DNA of 64,000 nucleotides from Promethearchaeota archaeon (GCA_016926735.1 JAFGOA010000063.1:1-64000), one strand, 5' to 3'. Counted from the first letter of the stretch, positions 45,307-54,909 are shown. Translations and numbers: made by a program. The notes: generated by a model from the letters alone, not told the origin.

Positions 45307-45781
45307 TCAATAAAGCTTTTCAATTGATATTAAAATTTTATTATTTTATACTTGTATAGTTATAATTCAAATAAAAGTCTAAAACATAGTTCTATATATT
45401 CTAAGAAAAATAATATTTGCTTCTTTTCAGTGATATTTCAAATTAATATAAATTGGTTGTTATAAAAACTACTAAAATAATATAATTATGTGATTTCTGT
45501 TGACATGGAGGGTAAATTTAAGTTTTTAAATAATTGTTAAGATTGTTATAAGAACTATAAAGGTATAGAGGACTTTAATTTTATAAATTTCTTTTATCAT
45601 GGATATTAAAATTCTTTAATAAACAATATAATAGAATATATTGAATTTTATATGATAATCAAAAATTATAAAAATACAGAATTTTTATTATTAATTAAAC
45701 ACTAAAAATTTACTTTTTTAAAAGAGGTTTTTTTGTCTTTTTAAAAAGGGATCTTTTGTCTTATTTTAAATTTAAAAGTAG
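45307..45781. other. Intergenic region before the four-gene cassette
   Basis: About 475 A/T-rich bases. Just before the cassette lies an imperfect direct repeat of TTTTTGTCTT (45729-45738) and TTTTGTCTTA (45753-45762), which may be a regulatory or transcription-stop element. A weak coding-like stretch at 45505-45609 is interrupted by a stop. No RNA gene is seen. Confidence 0.35.
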
Positions 45782-46204
45782 GTGATTAAAATAGAAGTAA
45801 ACCAGTCAGATGATGTAAATTCAAAAATATTAGATATGGGTGTGTTAGAAGAATTATTTGTTAGTGATAAAACGGCACGAACAATTGAATTCTTTATTCT
45901 TCATGAAAAATGGATTCAGAATAAAAAAGAATTAATGGAAATTTTAGATATCTATCCTGAAGCTATGAAAGAGATATTAGAAAGATTAGTAAAATTAGAC
46001 ATAATTGAGGTCGATAAAAAGATAGCAAGTTCAAAATTCTATAAAGTTAATAAAAAATCAAATTTAATAATACCATTAAGAACTTTAATTCATAATTTAA
46101 GTTTAAATAGAGCATTATTGATGATAGACGAGAATAAAAATGTTATAAAAGAAAAAGAATTAGAATCAAACATAAGGAGTTATGTAAATCAAGATGATGA
46201 ATAA
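45782..46204 (+). CDS. Winged-helix protein, first gene of unknown cassette
   Basis: A 140-residue protein with a winged helix at residues 25-100: KTARTIEFFILHEKWIQNKKELMEIL, then a recognition helix (PEAMKEILERLVKLDIIEV) and a wing with KFYKVNKK. Probably a DNA-binding regulator, perhaps of the cassette itself. The start is GTG 45782, and a start further in (ATA 45791) after AGGTGA is possible. It overlaps the next gene by 11 bp. Confidence 0.65.
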   Translation: MIKIEVNQSDDVNSKILDMGVLEELFVSDKTARTIEFFILHEKWIQNKKELMEILDIYPEAMKEILERLVKLDIIEVDKKIASSKFYKVNKKSNLIIPLRTLIHNLSLNRALLMIDENKNVIKEKELESNIRSYVNQDDE

Positions 46205-46892
46205 AGATAATTTTAATAATCTTTTTATAATTCAGGAAATTGGGAATTTTCCTACAATTATAAAAAGAAAGGATGAATTACTAAGAGAAATTGAGGAAGA
46301 AAGGAGTTATAATCTTTTATCAAGAGAAAATTTTTCAATTAAAGATTTAGATAATTTAAATAAATATATAAAAATAAATAATTTAGAAAAAAAAGAGATC
46401 TTTGAAGATCTAACAGAATCTGAATCTGAATTTATTGGTTTTATTTTAAAAGATAGAATAAAAAAAGAACTGAGAATTAAAATCAGAATCGATCTTGGAA
46501 AATATCATATATTTATTTTCCCTGAATGCCCCTCAAATTTAGTATATCGAAGTTTTTTATTACTAACATCTGACTTAGAAACATTTGAAAAAGATTTAAT
46601 AGATTATTTAGGTTTTAAAGAAAAAACAAAAGACTTTACATTTCTTCAAACAAAAAAAATTATTCATTTGTATATGAAAATCAAAAATGAAAATGAAATT
46701 ATAGATAAATTTCTGAACACATTTGCAAGTAAAGAAAGATTCCAAAATATTATTATACTCAATAATAAACTTTCTAAAGATAGTAGACGTATTTTAATAG
46801 GAGAAAAAACAAATTATCTTTCAAGTATAGGAAATATTTTTGATTTAGACTATATATTGAATATTAAAGAATATTTAAGAAGATTTATTTAG
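46194..46892 (+). CDS. Unknown protein, second gene of cassette
   Basis: A 232-residue protein I do not recognise. It has no signal peptide, TM helix or cysteine cluster. Residues 95-115 (RIKKELRIKIRIDLGKYHIFIFPECP) and the later alternation of strands and helices suggest an alpha/beta fold with a UBC- or RWD-like start (strand-strand-FxFPxxxP), but that is a weak guess. The 11-bp overlap with the preceding winged-helix gene shows co-translation. Confidence 0.6.
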   Translation: MMNKDNFNNLFIIQEIGNFPTIIKRKDELLREIEEERSYNLLSRENFSIKDLDNLNKYIKINNLEKKEIFEDLTESESEFIGFILKDRIKKELRIKIRIDLGKYHIFIFPECPSNLVYRSFLLLTSDLETFEKDLIDYLGFKEKTKDFTFLQTKKIIHLYMKIKNENEIIDKFLNTFASKERFQNIIILNNKLSKDSRRILIGEKTNYLSSIGNIFDLDYILNIKEYLRRFI

Positions 46893-46894
46893 AG

Positions 46895-47239
46895 GTGTTA
46901 GATATTTCTGATTGTAAGTTAAATTTTTATGATTTTTTTTTACTTCGAAAAATAACAACATATAAATACATAGGAGGGCACAAAACTAAATTGTCTCATA
47001 TTGTACGAGGTATAGAAAGAAGTGATGTAGGATATGTAAAAAGGGCTTTTAAAAAATTTCTGAAAATGGGTTTTTTTGAATCAGAAATGAGAAATAGAGA
47101 TTATTATTTTTCATTAAAAAGAGAATATATTAAACGTGTTTTTGAATTAATAGAGAAAAATAGTTGTCCCTATTGTTCAGATTATTTAAAAAAAAAAGAT
47201 TTTTGTAATTATTGTAAAAAAGAAATTTCACAAGAATAA
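46895..47239 (+). CDS. Winged-helix plus zinc-ribbon protein, third gene of cassette
   Basis: A 114-residue protein (GTG 46895) or 111 residues if it starts at ATT 46904, which has GAGGTG 6 nt upstream and is the better-spaced start. The first 85 residues form a winged helix (KLSHIVRGIERSDVGYVKRAFKKFLKMGFFESE and a wing NRDYYFSLKR). A C-terminal zinc ribbon CPYCSDYLKKKDFCNYC follows. The combination suggests nucleic-acid binding. It starts 2 bp after the previous gene. Confidence 0.62.
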   Translation: MLDISDCKLNFYDFFLLRKITTYKYIGGHKTKLSHIVRGIERSDVGYVKRAFKKFLKMGFFESEMRNRDYYFSLKREYIKRVFELIEKNSCPYCSDYLKKKDFCNYCKKEISQE

Positions 47240-47270
47240 TATATATCATAACCTTTTTTATATATTAAAG

Positions 47271-47870
47271 ATGTCATCAGAAGGCAATTTTAAAACACTA
47301 AGATTATTTGTTGAGAAAAGTCTCGCAAAAAAGATATTACTTACTCGATATTTAGAATTTATTTTAATTAGTTTTCTCGAATTAAAGAATTTAGAAATAA
47401 TAAAAATACGTCCATTTTATAAGACTTTTATAATTATATTTTTTCGGAATTTTATACAAAATGATAACCTAAAGCAGAATTTAAATAAATTTCTTATCGA
47501 TAATCCTATGATGGATAAATTCTTAAAAGAAAATAATATGGATTATTCAATACTTATTTTGGATTTTGAATATGAATTTAATTTTTGTGAAGAATTTCTT
47601 GGTGAAGATAATATTACTTTTAATTCAAAAGTTTTTTTATCTAAATTAAACGATTATATTGAGCAAAATCGCCAGGAAGTAAGACATTTAATAAATTTTC
47701 GTGATATTTTGGCTGAAAAAATAGAGTACGTAGGAAAATGTATTATTTGCGAAAAAAAGACACTATATAAATGTAAGAAATGTAACCAAAGCACGTGTGA
47801 AAATCATTTAAATAAAGGTTATTGTGATAATTGTGCTGATAAAATATTGGAAGAATATGATTCAAAATAA
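47271..47870 (+). CDS. Protein with C-terminal B-box/HIT-like zinc finger, fourth gene of cassette
   Basis: A 199-residue protein. The N-terminal 150 residues are alpha/beta with hydrophobic strands and no recognised motif (FYKTFIIIFFRNFI, SILILDFEYEFNF). The C-terminus contains CIICEKKTLYKCKKCNQSTCENHLNKGYCDNC, an arrangement of seven cysteines and a histidine as in B-box, AN1 or HIT zinc fingers, which are protein- or RNA-interaction modules common in eukaryotes. It is the last gene of the cassette, followed by the convergent HEPN gene 52 bp later. Confidence 0.62.
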   Translation: MSSEGNFKTLRLFVEKSLAKKILLTRYLEFILISFLELKNLEIIKIRPFYKTFIIIFFRNFIQNDNLKQNLNKFLIDNPMMDKFLKENNMDYSILILDFEYEFNFCEEFLGEDNITFNSKVFLSKLNDYIEQNRQEVRHLINFRDILAEKIEYVGKCIICEKKTLYKCKKCNQSTCENHLNKGYCDNCADKILEEYDSK

Positions 47871-47922
47871 TTTTTTGTATCAACTTATCGAATAACCTGA
47901 TCATAATAAGATTAGTAATAAA

Positions 47923-49419
47923 TTATAGAAAAATAGTAATTTTATCCTGAATAATCCTTTTTAATTTTTTAGATACTCTTTCATTATTAATCGTTTTATC
48001 AATATAGCCAAGAAAAAATCTTTTTCTCTGTTTTAAGATCTTTTCATTTTTTTTTGTATTTTTAAATTTATTGTCAAATTTCTTTCTATCTAAACTTCGA
48101 AGAAATTCTTTTTTTTTTAAAAAACTATCAAATTGATAATAAAATAAAAGTGATATTCTCGCGCATTGTAAAATCTGTTTTGTAATTAATTTTAGTTCTT
48201 CTCCATTTGTATTAATTATAGAACCATGGCTATAAGCATTTCTAATTTTATAAGCCTTATTTACTATATTATAAATACTTAGAGATTTGAATCCTAATAT
48301 TTGAAATATTTTTGAAATTCTTTGACTTAATTTTCGATTTAATTCACCAACATCTTCTGAAAATAAAGCTTCTAAACATGAAATTGCATAAGTAATTTGA
48401 GATTCAAATGATTCAATACTTATAAATGAGTTTAAATATCTACTAAAAGCTATTTTAATAAATGTCTTTTCTTTTGTAAAAATAGTTTCTCTTGTCTCAG
48501 TTTTATTAAAAATTGAAATAATTTGATTTAATTTAGGAATATCTTCATTATATAGAGTATAAACATAATTACGCCTAATATTAAGGAGGGGATTTTCATG
48601 TGTTATTAATCCTACATCAAATTCAAAATGAGAATTAGAATATCCATATCCCCCTATAAATGTAAGACCCCCCGCCAATACATTTGTAGGAATTATAGTT
48701 CTTCGTGTAAATACAGAACCAAATCTAAAGAAAATTAAAGATAAATAAATTATTCTTAAATATTGTAATATTTCTTCTTGTACTTTTTTTGAATTTAATG
48801 AGTTAATTTCAATAGGATAATTCCAAATTAAAACAGAATAGGGAAAATTCTTACAAGGTAAACCTCTAAAATTAAACTTAATATCCGTAGAGATAGTATT
48901 TTCAAAATCGGAAGGTTTTACTCTTCTTATTTTAAGATCTTTTGATAATTTTAATTTTAAGTTATTTATCCAAACACCTTCCAAAAACATTTTTATTTTT
49001 ATATAATAGAATTTTGGATCATTAGTCCAAATAGTCCAATTATCTATATATTTTTGTAATTTCTCTTTATTTGATTTCTTATTATATTTTCTTATTATTT
49101 CAATTAAAAATCCTTTTAATAGCAAATTTGATTTCTCTATGTCGAAATTTTGGTTTTTTTCAAATAATTCTAATATATCTTTATATTCTGAAAGTAAAAT
49201 TAGTTTATCTAGAAGAGGTTTATCAATTATAATTTTCTTTTTTTCTTCAATATCACTTTCTTCAAAATCATATTTTATTTCTCTATTTTTAAAATCTAAA
49301 GTTGATAAATTAGGTATGTAATAGTTCTTATATTTCAAATCTATACTATCTAATTCTTTAAATATTGAATTTGATAATCTTTCAAGTAATTTTATTAACT
49401 CAATCTTATTGAATATCAT
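47923..49419 (-). CDS. HEPN-domain protein (ApeA-like C-terminus), left of a divergent pair
   Basis: A 498-residue protein. Residues 1-320 are an unrecognised domain with mixed helices and strands. Residues 325-440 form an ApeA-like HEPN helical domain: ESQITYAISCLEALFSED, RKLSQRISKIFQIL, and the catalytic Rx4-6H motif in IRNAYSHG (Arg at about 393, His at about 398). HEPN proteins with this motif are ribonucleases used as toxins or abortive-infection effectors. The basic tail (LKQRKRFFLGYIDK) ends in VSKKLKRIIQDK. It is divergent from a second HEPN protein of the same length, with 114 bp between the starts. Confidence 0.78.
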   Translation of the reverse strand: MIFNKIELIKLLERLSNSIFKELDSIDLKYKNYYIPNLSTLDFKNREIKYDFEESDIEEKKKIIIDKPLLDKLILLSEYKDILELFEKNQNFDIEKSNLLLKGFLIEIIRKYNKKSNKEKLQKYIDNWTIWTNDPKFYYIKIKMFLEGVWINNLKLKLSKDLKIRRVKPSDFENTISTDIKFNFRGLPCKNFPYSVLIWNYPIEINSLNSKKVQEEILQYLRIIYLSLIFFRFGSVFTRRTIIPTNVLAGGLTFIGGYGYSNSHFEFDVGLITHENPLLNIRRNYVYTLYNEDIPKLNQIISIFNKTETRETIFTKEKTFIKIAFSRYLNSFISIESFESQITYAISCLEALFSEDVGELNRKLSQRISKIFQILGFKSLSIYNIVNKAYKIRNAYSHGSIINTNGEELKLITKQILQCARISLLFYYQFDSFLKKKEFLRSLDRKKFDNKFKNTKKNEKILKQRKRFFLGYIDKTINNERVSKKLKRIIQDKITIFL

Positions 49420-49533
49420 ATTTTTTATCCTTTTGTTATTTTTGAGTTAATATCTAATAACTTTTATTGATTTATAACCTTTTTCTCTTGAATCTTTACT
49501 ATATTAAATAAGAATTTGAAATAAAGATTTTAT

Positions 49534-51030
49534 ATGAAATCTCTTCCTTTTTTATATTTAAAACAAATATTCAAGATGAATATGGTAAAAAATAAAGATT
49601 GGTTATTTGAATTAATTAATCTATATCGAAATGATGTTAAAACTCCCACCGATATAAATGGTTTTGAACTAAATACTGGATTTGACTTAAGGCCACCATT
49701 ACAAATATCTATTTTATGGTTCGAAAGTGAGATAAATAATATTCAATTTTTTTTAATTAGTCATTCTAAAGAGTTCCCAGATAAACAGATTAATATTTTT
49801 GGACCATTTAAAATCCAGAATAAAATAGATATCGAAAATTTTGAAACTATTTTAAATACAGAAAAATTATTTAAACATATTAAAGATGACCAAAATGAAA
49901 ATCTTATTGATGATCTAAAGGAAAGATTGTTTAAAATCACACAAAATAATATTAAGCTTTTGGCAAATGAACCAAGAAATGCCTTTGGTAATAGTGGTGT
50001 ATTTTATGATATGTGTCATTATATAATATATGAGGGGAATATATTTAATAATTCTATAACCAAGATTATTCAAGCTTTTCATAAAACTAAAGAAATTAGT
50101 AGAAATTTATATATTATGCATAAAGAACTACCTCTAAAATATGAAATGATACCATTTTTTGCTGGATATATTCTTCCTCCTATATGGTTTGGAGAGTATC
50201 CAAAATTATCTATCACAGATAACCTAAAAGGTAAAAAACTAAGAGGATTTATCAAGAGGATTTACGAAGGGGAGATCGCTGGAAAAAAAATTATTATTGA
50301 GAATGATGGATATATGGGGATTGCTATAAATGATAATAGAGATGGACAATTCGAAAATAAGGAATTATATGATACAATTAAAATTCTAAATTTTTTTTTT
50401 GGTATTATCCTTCTTAAAGGATATAAAATTCAATCTATTCAAACAAGTGACTTTTCATATACAACCTATTTACCTAAGTCAGGTTACTTTACACAAACTT
50501 ATAGAAACCATTCGAAATCAGAAAAACTATTTAAAGAAAGAAATGAAAATTTAAAAATAAAAGAATTTATAAAAGCAAGAAATAAAATCTCTACAGATGA
50601 GCTAAAAAAAATAATAGATAATACTAATAAATTAATTCAATATGATAAAATCATAGATTTATTAGGTATATTCATTCAATCATATTCTAATTTATCTAAA
50701 AATGAGATTATTCAATCTTTTATCTTAAGTTGGACATTAATTGAAGAATATCTTAATTATATATGGGAATCTTTGTTAGAAGGGAAAAACATTTCCAATA
50801 GTAAAAGAATAGATAAGCTTAAAGGAAGAGATTTTACAGCGAGTATTATATCCGAAATATTAAATATAACAGGAAATATAGATAATAATGAACTAAAAAT
50901 CTTAAATCGATTGCGGAAGAAGCGAAATGCTTTTATGCATGATCTAAAACCTATAAATTATAAAATAGCAGTAGAATCTTTTGATTTAGCGTTAAACTAT
51001 TTGCAAAAAAGAATAAAAAAATTATTATAA
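49534..51030 (+). CDS. HEPN-domain protein, right of a divergent pair
   Basis: A 498-residue protein. The N-terminal 370 residues are unrecognised, with FFAGYILPPIWFGEYPKL and a strand-rich middle. The C-terminal region has a HEPN bundle: SFILSWTLIEEYLNYIWESLL and RLRKKRNAFMHDLKP, with the Rx4H motif at about residues 463-468. Domain layout, length and position mirror the divergent neighbour, but the sequences outside the HEPN motif differ. That suggests two variants of one type of effector with different sensor parts. ATG 49534 is the first start; ATG 49576 is possible. Confidence 0.76.
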   Translation: MKSLPFLYLKQIFKMNMVKNKDWLFELINLYRNDVKTPTDINGFELNTGFDLRPPLQISILWFESEINNIQFFLISHSKEFPDKQINIFGPFKIQNKIDIENFETILNTEKLFKHIKDDQNENLIDDLKERLFKITQNNIKLLANEPRNAFGNSGVFYDMCHYIIYEGNIFNNSITKIIQAFHKTKEISRNLYIMHKELPLKYEMIPFFAGYILPPIWFGEYPKLSITDNLKGKKLRGFIKRIYEGEIAGKKIIIENDGYMGIAINDNRDGQFENKELYDTIKILNFFFGIILLKGYKIQSIQTSDFSYTTYLPKSGYFTQTYRNHSKSEKLFKERNENLKIKEFIKARNKISTDELKKIIDNTNKLIQYDKIIDLLGIFIQSYSNLSKNEIIQSFILSWTLIEEYLNYIWESLLEGKNISNSKRIDKLKGRDFTASIISEILNITGNIDNNELKILNRLRKKRNAFMHDLKPINYKIAVESFDLALNYLQKRIKKLL

Positions 51031-51225
51031 TTAAAATAAGAAAAATATATAAAAAAATAAATTAATTCTCTTTTTTTATAATCTCTAAAACATATATATT
51101 ACATCTGATCATAGGTTGCATCTAATTCTGATTGACGTTCTTCTTAATATTCTTTTTCATATTTATATTTTTCATGATAAATTATTTTATATCGTTAGAA
51201 TTTTGGGAATTTTCTTAGAAATAAC
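51031..51225. other. Short non-coding stretch at the end of the HEPN gene
   Basis: About 195 A/T-rich bases between the right HEPN gene and the decayed gene on the opposite strand. I see no clear feature, although coding traces of the decayed gene might extend into it. Confidence 0.3.
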
Positions 51226-51868
51226 TTAAAGTTTAGGAAAGATAAAAATAATCTCTTCATAACCTTTAATCTTTCCATCTTTCAGAGAATACTATTTTAT
51301 CACCGGATTTATTAATAATCTATAATTTCGGGTCCTGATAAAAAATCTTGATTGAAGTTTTAATTAAATAATTAGATACTGGATCTTCCATTCCTTCTAA
51401 TGCTTGTATTATTGATTTTTCTTCTAATGAAATATATTCGTTAGTTTTAAAAATATCCTTAATTCTATGAAATATCCTTATTATTGCGTTCCGATCTTCA
51501 TATTTAAATTCTTTATAATTACAAATTAAATGTCTTGCTAAATCATTTGAGTTCTTTATTTTCCAGATTTCCTTTTCTTTTTTTGATTCTCTATTTATTT
51601 TTCTCTCTTTTTTTTCTAAATTGTTTCGAAATTTAAAGAAAGTTCCTTCTCTTATAATCGTCTTAACTATTATGTTCTGTTTCTCAAACCATTCTTTGTT
51701 GTCTTCGAGTATCTTTCTATATTTCCAATTATTTCTGAGGGTAGGATCATCTGGAATATAATTTTCGATTTCATTTAGAAATTTTTCCTCTGTTTCAGTT
51801 CCATAAAATTGGATTTTAATATATGCTCGTACTGAATCTATATATGAAGTGATAGATTTTTTTTTTAT
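51226..51868 (-). pseudogene. Decayed gene without a usable start codon
   Basis: On the - strand, 51868 to 51320 is an open stretch of about 183 codons with strongly protein-like content (IQFYGTETEEKFLNEIEN, RNNWKYRKILEDNKEWFEK, LARHLICNYKEFKYEDRN). The only ATG lies near the end, and no GTG or TTG precedes it. A 10-A run sits at its 5' edge. After a TAG at 51320, the same frame continues coding-like (INKSGDKIVFSERWKD) to a TAA, and a shift of one base then gives IKGYEEIIFIFPKL and a stop at 51226. These breaks mark a pseudogene that was once about 215 residues, or longer upstream. The family is not recognised. It follows the restriction-modification gene on the same strand and may have been its partner. 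Confidence 0.6.
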
Positions 51869-51933
51869 TCTTTAAAAGATTTTAAATAAAAAAACCAATA
51901 AATAAAATAAAAATATATGAATCCCGATTCTAA

Positions 51934-54909
51934 TTATATAAATAAATATTCTCTGATTACTTTACTAGATTCGACTGATTTAAGGATATTTAATCCATGA
52001 ACAATAATCTCTTTTAAATCTACTTGAATTAAAGAATTAAGTTCAGATTCTTTTATTTTATCCCCTTTTTCAATATAATTTCTTACTTTCTTATGACAAG
52101 ATTCTGAAAGTGACGCGATTAATAATTGTTCTTTAGTATTATTAAACTTAGGGATGTTGAAATAGAGTGGTCTTTTATGATGATGTCTTGTATCGCTGAT
52201 AATTTTTACGCTTTTAGATAATTCAGGAATATTTAGCATCCCACATAGATAGTGAGCTTCTATTTTATTAGTAGTGCCATAATAATAAAGAGTAGAATCA
52301 ATGAAAATTCTTCCATTAGGATCTTCGATAACAGCGGAACACAAGCTCTTAGCATTTGGAAATATAATCTTATAAGGCATCCTTTGTTTCTTTTTAACAA
52401 TAGAATTTGTACATAGTTTATTTCTATAGTTAATTCCGATATCAAACAAATCTTTGTTCAATACTTTAAAATATATATCTTTTATTAATTCCCAATGTTT
52501 TCTACTAAATGGTCCTAAAGAGGAGATTGAATACGCATAATTTTTATTTAAAGGTAAAAAAATATATCTGGGTTCTATATAAAAAGGATACATTTCTCTT
52601 GAAAGTGTAGCTTGAAAAAGACAATCAGTTTCTATCCTTTGATTTTTATAGTGAGATTTATTCCAAGGTGCTTTGGCTTGTGGGGATATCCAAGGATTAA
52701 TTACTGCAATATTACCATTTTGAACTATATTTGAGACTTCACAATAGAGAAGTGATTTTGGTATTAGATCGGCTCCTTGTAAGAACCTTCTATAATAATC
52801 GGAGAGATGACATGGTAGTAAATCATTTTTTTTTTCAGATTTTATTAATTTTTTAATGGTATATTTTTGTCCTGATTTTTCTTGGAAATAAATATATGGT
52901 TCACGATGATACATTTCTATGTCCTGCATATCATTATGATTAATAAAATGGCTTATTATGGGATACTTATCAAAAACCTTGTTAATAGGCGATTCTTGTC
53001 TATTATATAATGCAAATATACAACAACAATCTATATTAAAAACCATATCATCAAATTCAAATAGTTCAATATTTTCAAAGGGTTCAAATCGTCTAGCTTT
53101 CTCGTTTTGAGAGGACATAATAAGAGATTTAGGCATAACAAAAGCTATTTTTCCTTTTCCATCTTTTTTAAGATAAAGATCAGGAATTTTATATAGAAAT
53201 ACCACAGCTTCTTCTATATTGGTAATATTTTGAGCTGCTGGTTTTATATCAAATTGATCTGATATTTTCTTCATTGTTTTTTTTAATTTTGGATCTGCAT
53301 CTTTATAAGTTAACCAAGGAGGATTAGTTATTATAAGATCCATTTTTTTCCTAAGTAACAAAATTCGAATCCCAACTAAATTATTAAGAATGTACAACCA
53401 AATATGATCTTTATCTTTTATCTTTAGATCAAAAAGAATCTTAAAAAATTGGTGAATTGATTTATTATTTTCACTATCTTGTTCAGAATATATTTCCTTG
53501 AGAATTTCATTAGATGAAATTGCTGCATCCCAAGTATCCTTGAATTTATTAAAATCTTCCCAAACATTATAAATTGCTTTAATTAATAATTGAAAGCTTT
53601 CTATTTTCGATGGTTCTAAAAAGTCACTAGGAATTTTCAACTGTAGCTCATCACTAATGAGATCTACACAAAATGAATAATATTTACCTAATTCTAGATC
53701 GGATGATTCAGAAAATTCTAAGGGATCAATAGAATTGCAGAGATATATATTTATATCAATCTTCTCTATGAAATCCTTTTTATCTTTAAAATATAAAATA
53801 CAATTAGCTTTTGTAGTGAGTACTGCAATTGGATTAATATCAAATCCAAATATATTATTAATCGCATTAAACCATTGTTCGGGAAGATTACTATTTTTTA
53901 AGATATTATAGTATTGGTCTATATTTTTGTATATTTCAATTATAAAAGTACCAGAACCACAAGAAGAATCTAAAACACGATCTCCTATTTTATAGAATTT
54001 ATCTACCATTTTTTTACATAATAATTCAGGTGTATAATATTCTCCCAACTTATGTCGTACACCTGCTATTATCATTTCTTGATAAATCGTTCTAAATATA
54101 TCTGTTGCTTTTAAACTCAATAATTTTATTTTTTCAAAGTAATCATCACATAAATTAGGAACGTTGATTACCCAAAGAAAGAAATCATGATGAAATAATG
54201 AAATTCCTAATAATTCAAAGTAATTCTTTAAGTCTTTAAAGTAATCACGAGAATATTGCTCTGGATCAAGAAATTCTTTGTATAAAATTAATTTTATTAA
54301 CATACTTAGATAAGAATGTCTTAAGAATAATTCCTTTCCTACCTCTTGATCATGGTAAGCAAGAGAAAAATGTTTTTTCCACTGTTGAAAGCAAACAGTT
54401 TTTTCACCATTATGATCATCAAATCTATTTTCCAATCTTGAATATGCTAAAATATATAATGGTGAATTTACTCCAAAAAGAGTTGCAAATTGCTCTGAAT
54501 CAATTTTCTTTGGCTCTAATAAACATTCTAAGAGAGATTTAATTGTTTTTTCATTAACATCGCATTTATTTTTTAATATTAAATTCGTATCATAATACCA
54601 AATAAAAGATTCTGAAATAACTACCAGAAGTGATGGATTCCTTCCCCTTGTTTTATAATATTCTTCAATATACTGCCTTCCTTTAGATTCAACCCAAAGA
54701 TTTAATGTTTTTTTTTTTATCTTAAATTTAAAATCTATGATAATATCTCCAATTAAACAATCAGGTTTTCCCCTTAAAATTCGATTTTGAGCTTGATAAA
54801 CGAGTCCTATTCTATCAAACCAACTATCAAATCGATGTTCTATGTCATATTCATTAGAAGCTCTTTTGATTTTAGTAGTATCTATTTCTAAATCTTTTAT
54901 TAAGAACAT
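51934..54909 (-). CDS. Single-chain type IIG-like restriction-modification enzyme
   Basis: A 991-residue protein combining a nuclease and an adenine methyltransferase. N-terminal nuclease: FDSWFDRIGLVYQAQN, GKPDCLIGDIIIDFKFK and WVESKGRQY give the PD-(D/E)xK elements (residues 30-85). A helical connector with KLGEYYTPELLCKKMVDKFY leads into the methyltransferase: motif I VLDSSCGSGTFIIEI near 325, NIFGFDINPIA, and motif IV LIITNPPWLTY near residue 525. The last 350 residues are the target-recognition region. This is the plan of Eco57I/MmeI-like enzymes that cut outside their site. The specificity cannot be read. A decayed gene follows it, and an unknown gene is divergent from it. Confidence 0.88.
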   Translation of the reverse strand: MFLIKDLEIDTTKIKRASNEYDIEHRFDSWFDRIGLVYQAQNRILRGKPDCLIGDIIIDFKFKIKKKTLNLWVESKGRQYIEEYYKTRGRNPSLLVVISESFIWYYDTNLILKNKCDVNEKTIKSLLECLLEPKKIDSEQFATLFGVNSPLYILAYSRLENRFDDHNGEKTVCFQQWKKHFSLAYHDQEVGKELFLRHSYLSMLIKLILYKEFLDPEQYSRDYFKDLKNYFELLGISLFHHDFFLWVINVPNLCDDYFEKIKLLSLKATDIFRTIYQEMIIAGVRHKLGEYYTPELLCKKMVDKFYKIGDRVLDSSCGSGTFIIEIYKNIDQYYNILKNSNLPEQWFNAINNIFGFDINPIAVLTTKANCILYFKDKKDFIEKIDINIYLCNSIDPLEFSESSDLELGKYYSFCVDLISDELQLKIPSDFLEPSKIESFQLLIKAIYNVWEDFNKFKDTWDAAISSNEILKEIYSEQDSENNKSIHQFFKILFDLKIKDKDHIWLYILNNLVGIRILLLRKKMDLIITNPPWLTYKDADPKLKKTMKKISDQFDIKPAAQNITNIEEAVVFLYKIPDLYLKKDGKGKIAFVMPKSLIMSSQNEKARRFEPFENIELFEFDDMVFNIDCCCIFALYNRQESPINKVFDKYPIISHFINHNDMQDIEMYHREPYIYFQEKSGQKYTIKKLIKSEKKNDLLPCHLSDYYRRFLQGADLIPKSLLYCEVSNIVQNGNIAVINPWISPQAKAPWNKSHYKNQRIETDCLFQATLSREMYPFYIEPRYIFLPLNKNYAYSISSLGPFSRKHWELIKDIYFKVLNKDLFDIGINYRNKLCTNSIVKKKQRMPYKIIFPNAKSLCSAVIEDPNGRIFIDSTLYYYGTTNKIEAHYLCGMLNIPELSKSVKIISDTRHHHKRPLYFNIPKFNNTKEQLLIASLSESCHKKVRNYIEKGDKIKESELNSLIQVDLKEIIVHGLNILKSVESSKVIREYLFI

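Noticed and set aside
45505-45609. A coding-like stretch MEGKFKFLNNC, stop, DCYKNYKGIEDF in front of the four-gene cassette
   Set aside because: Only 34 codons including a stop inside, no recognised motif, and chance open frames of this size are common in such A/T-rich DNA.
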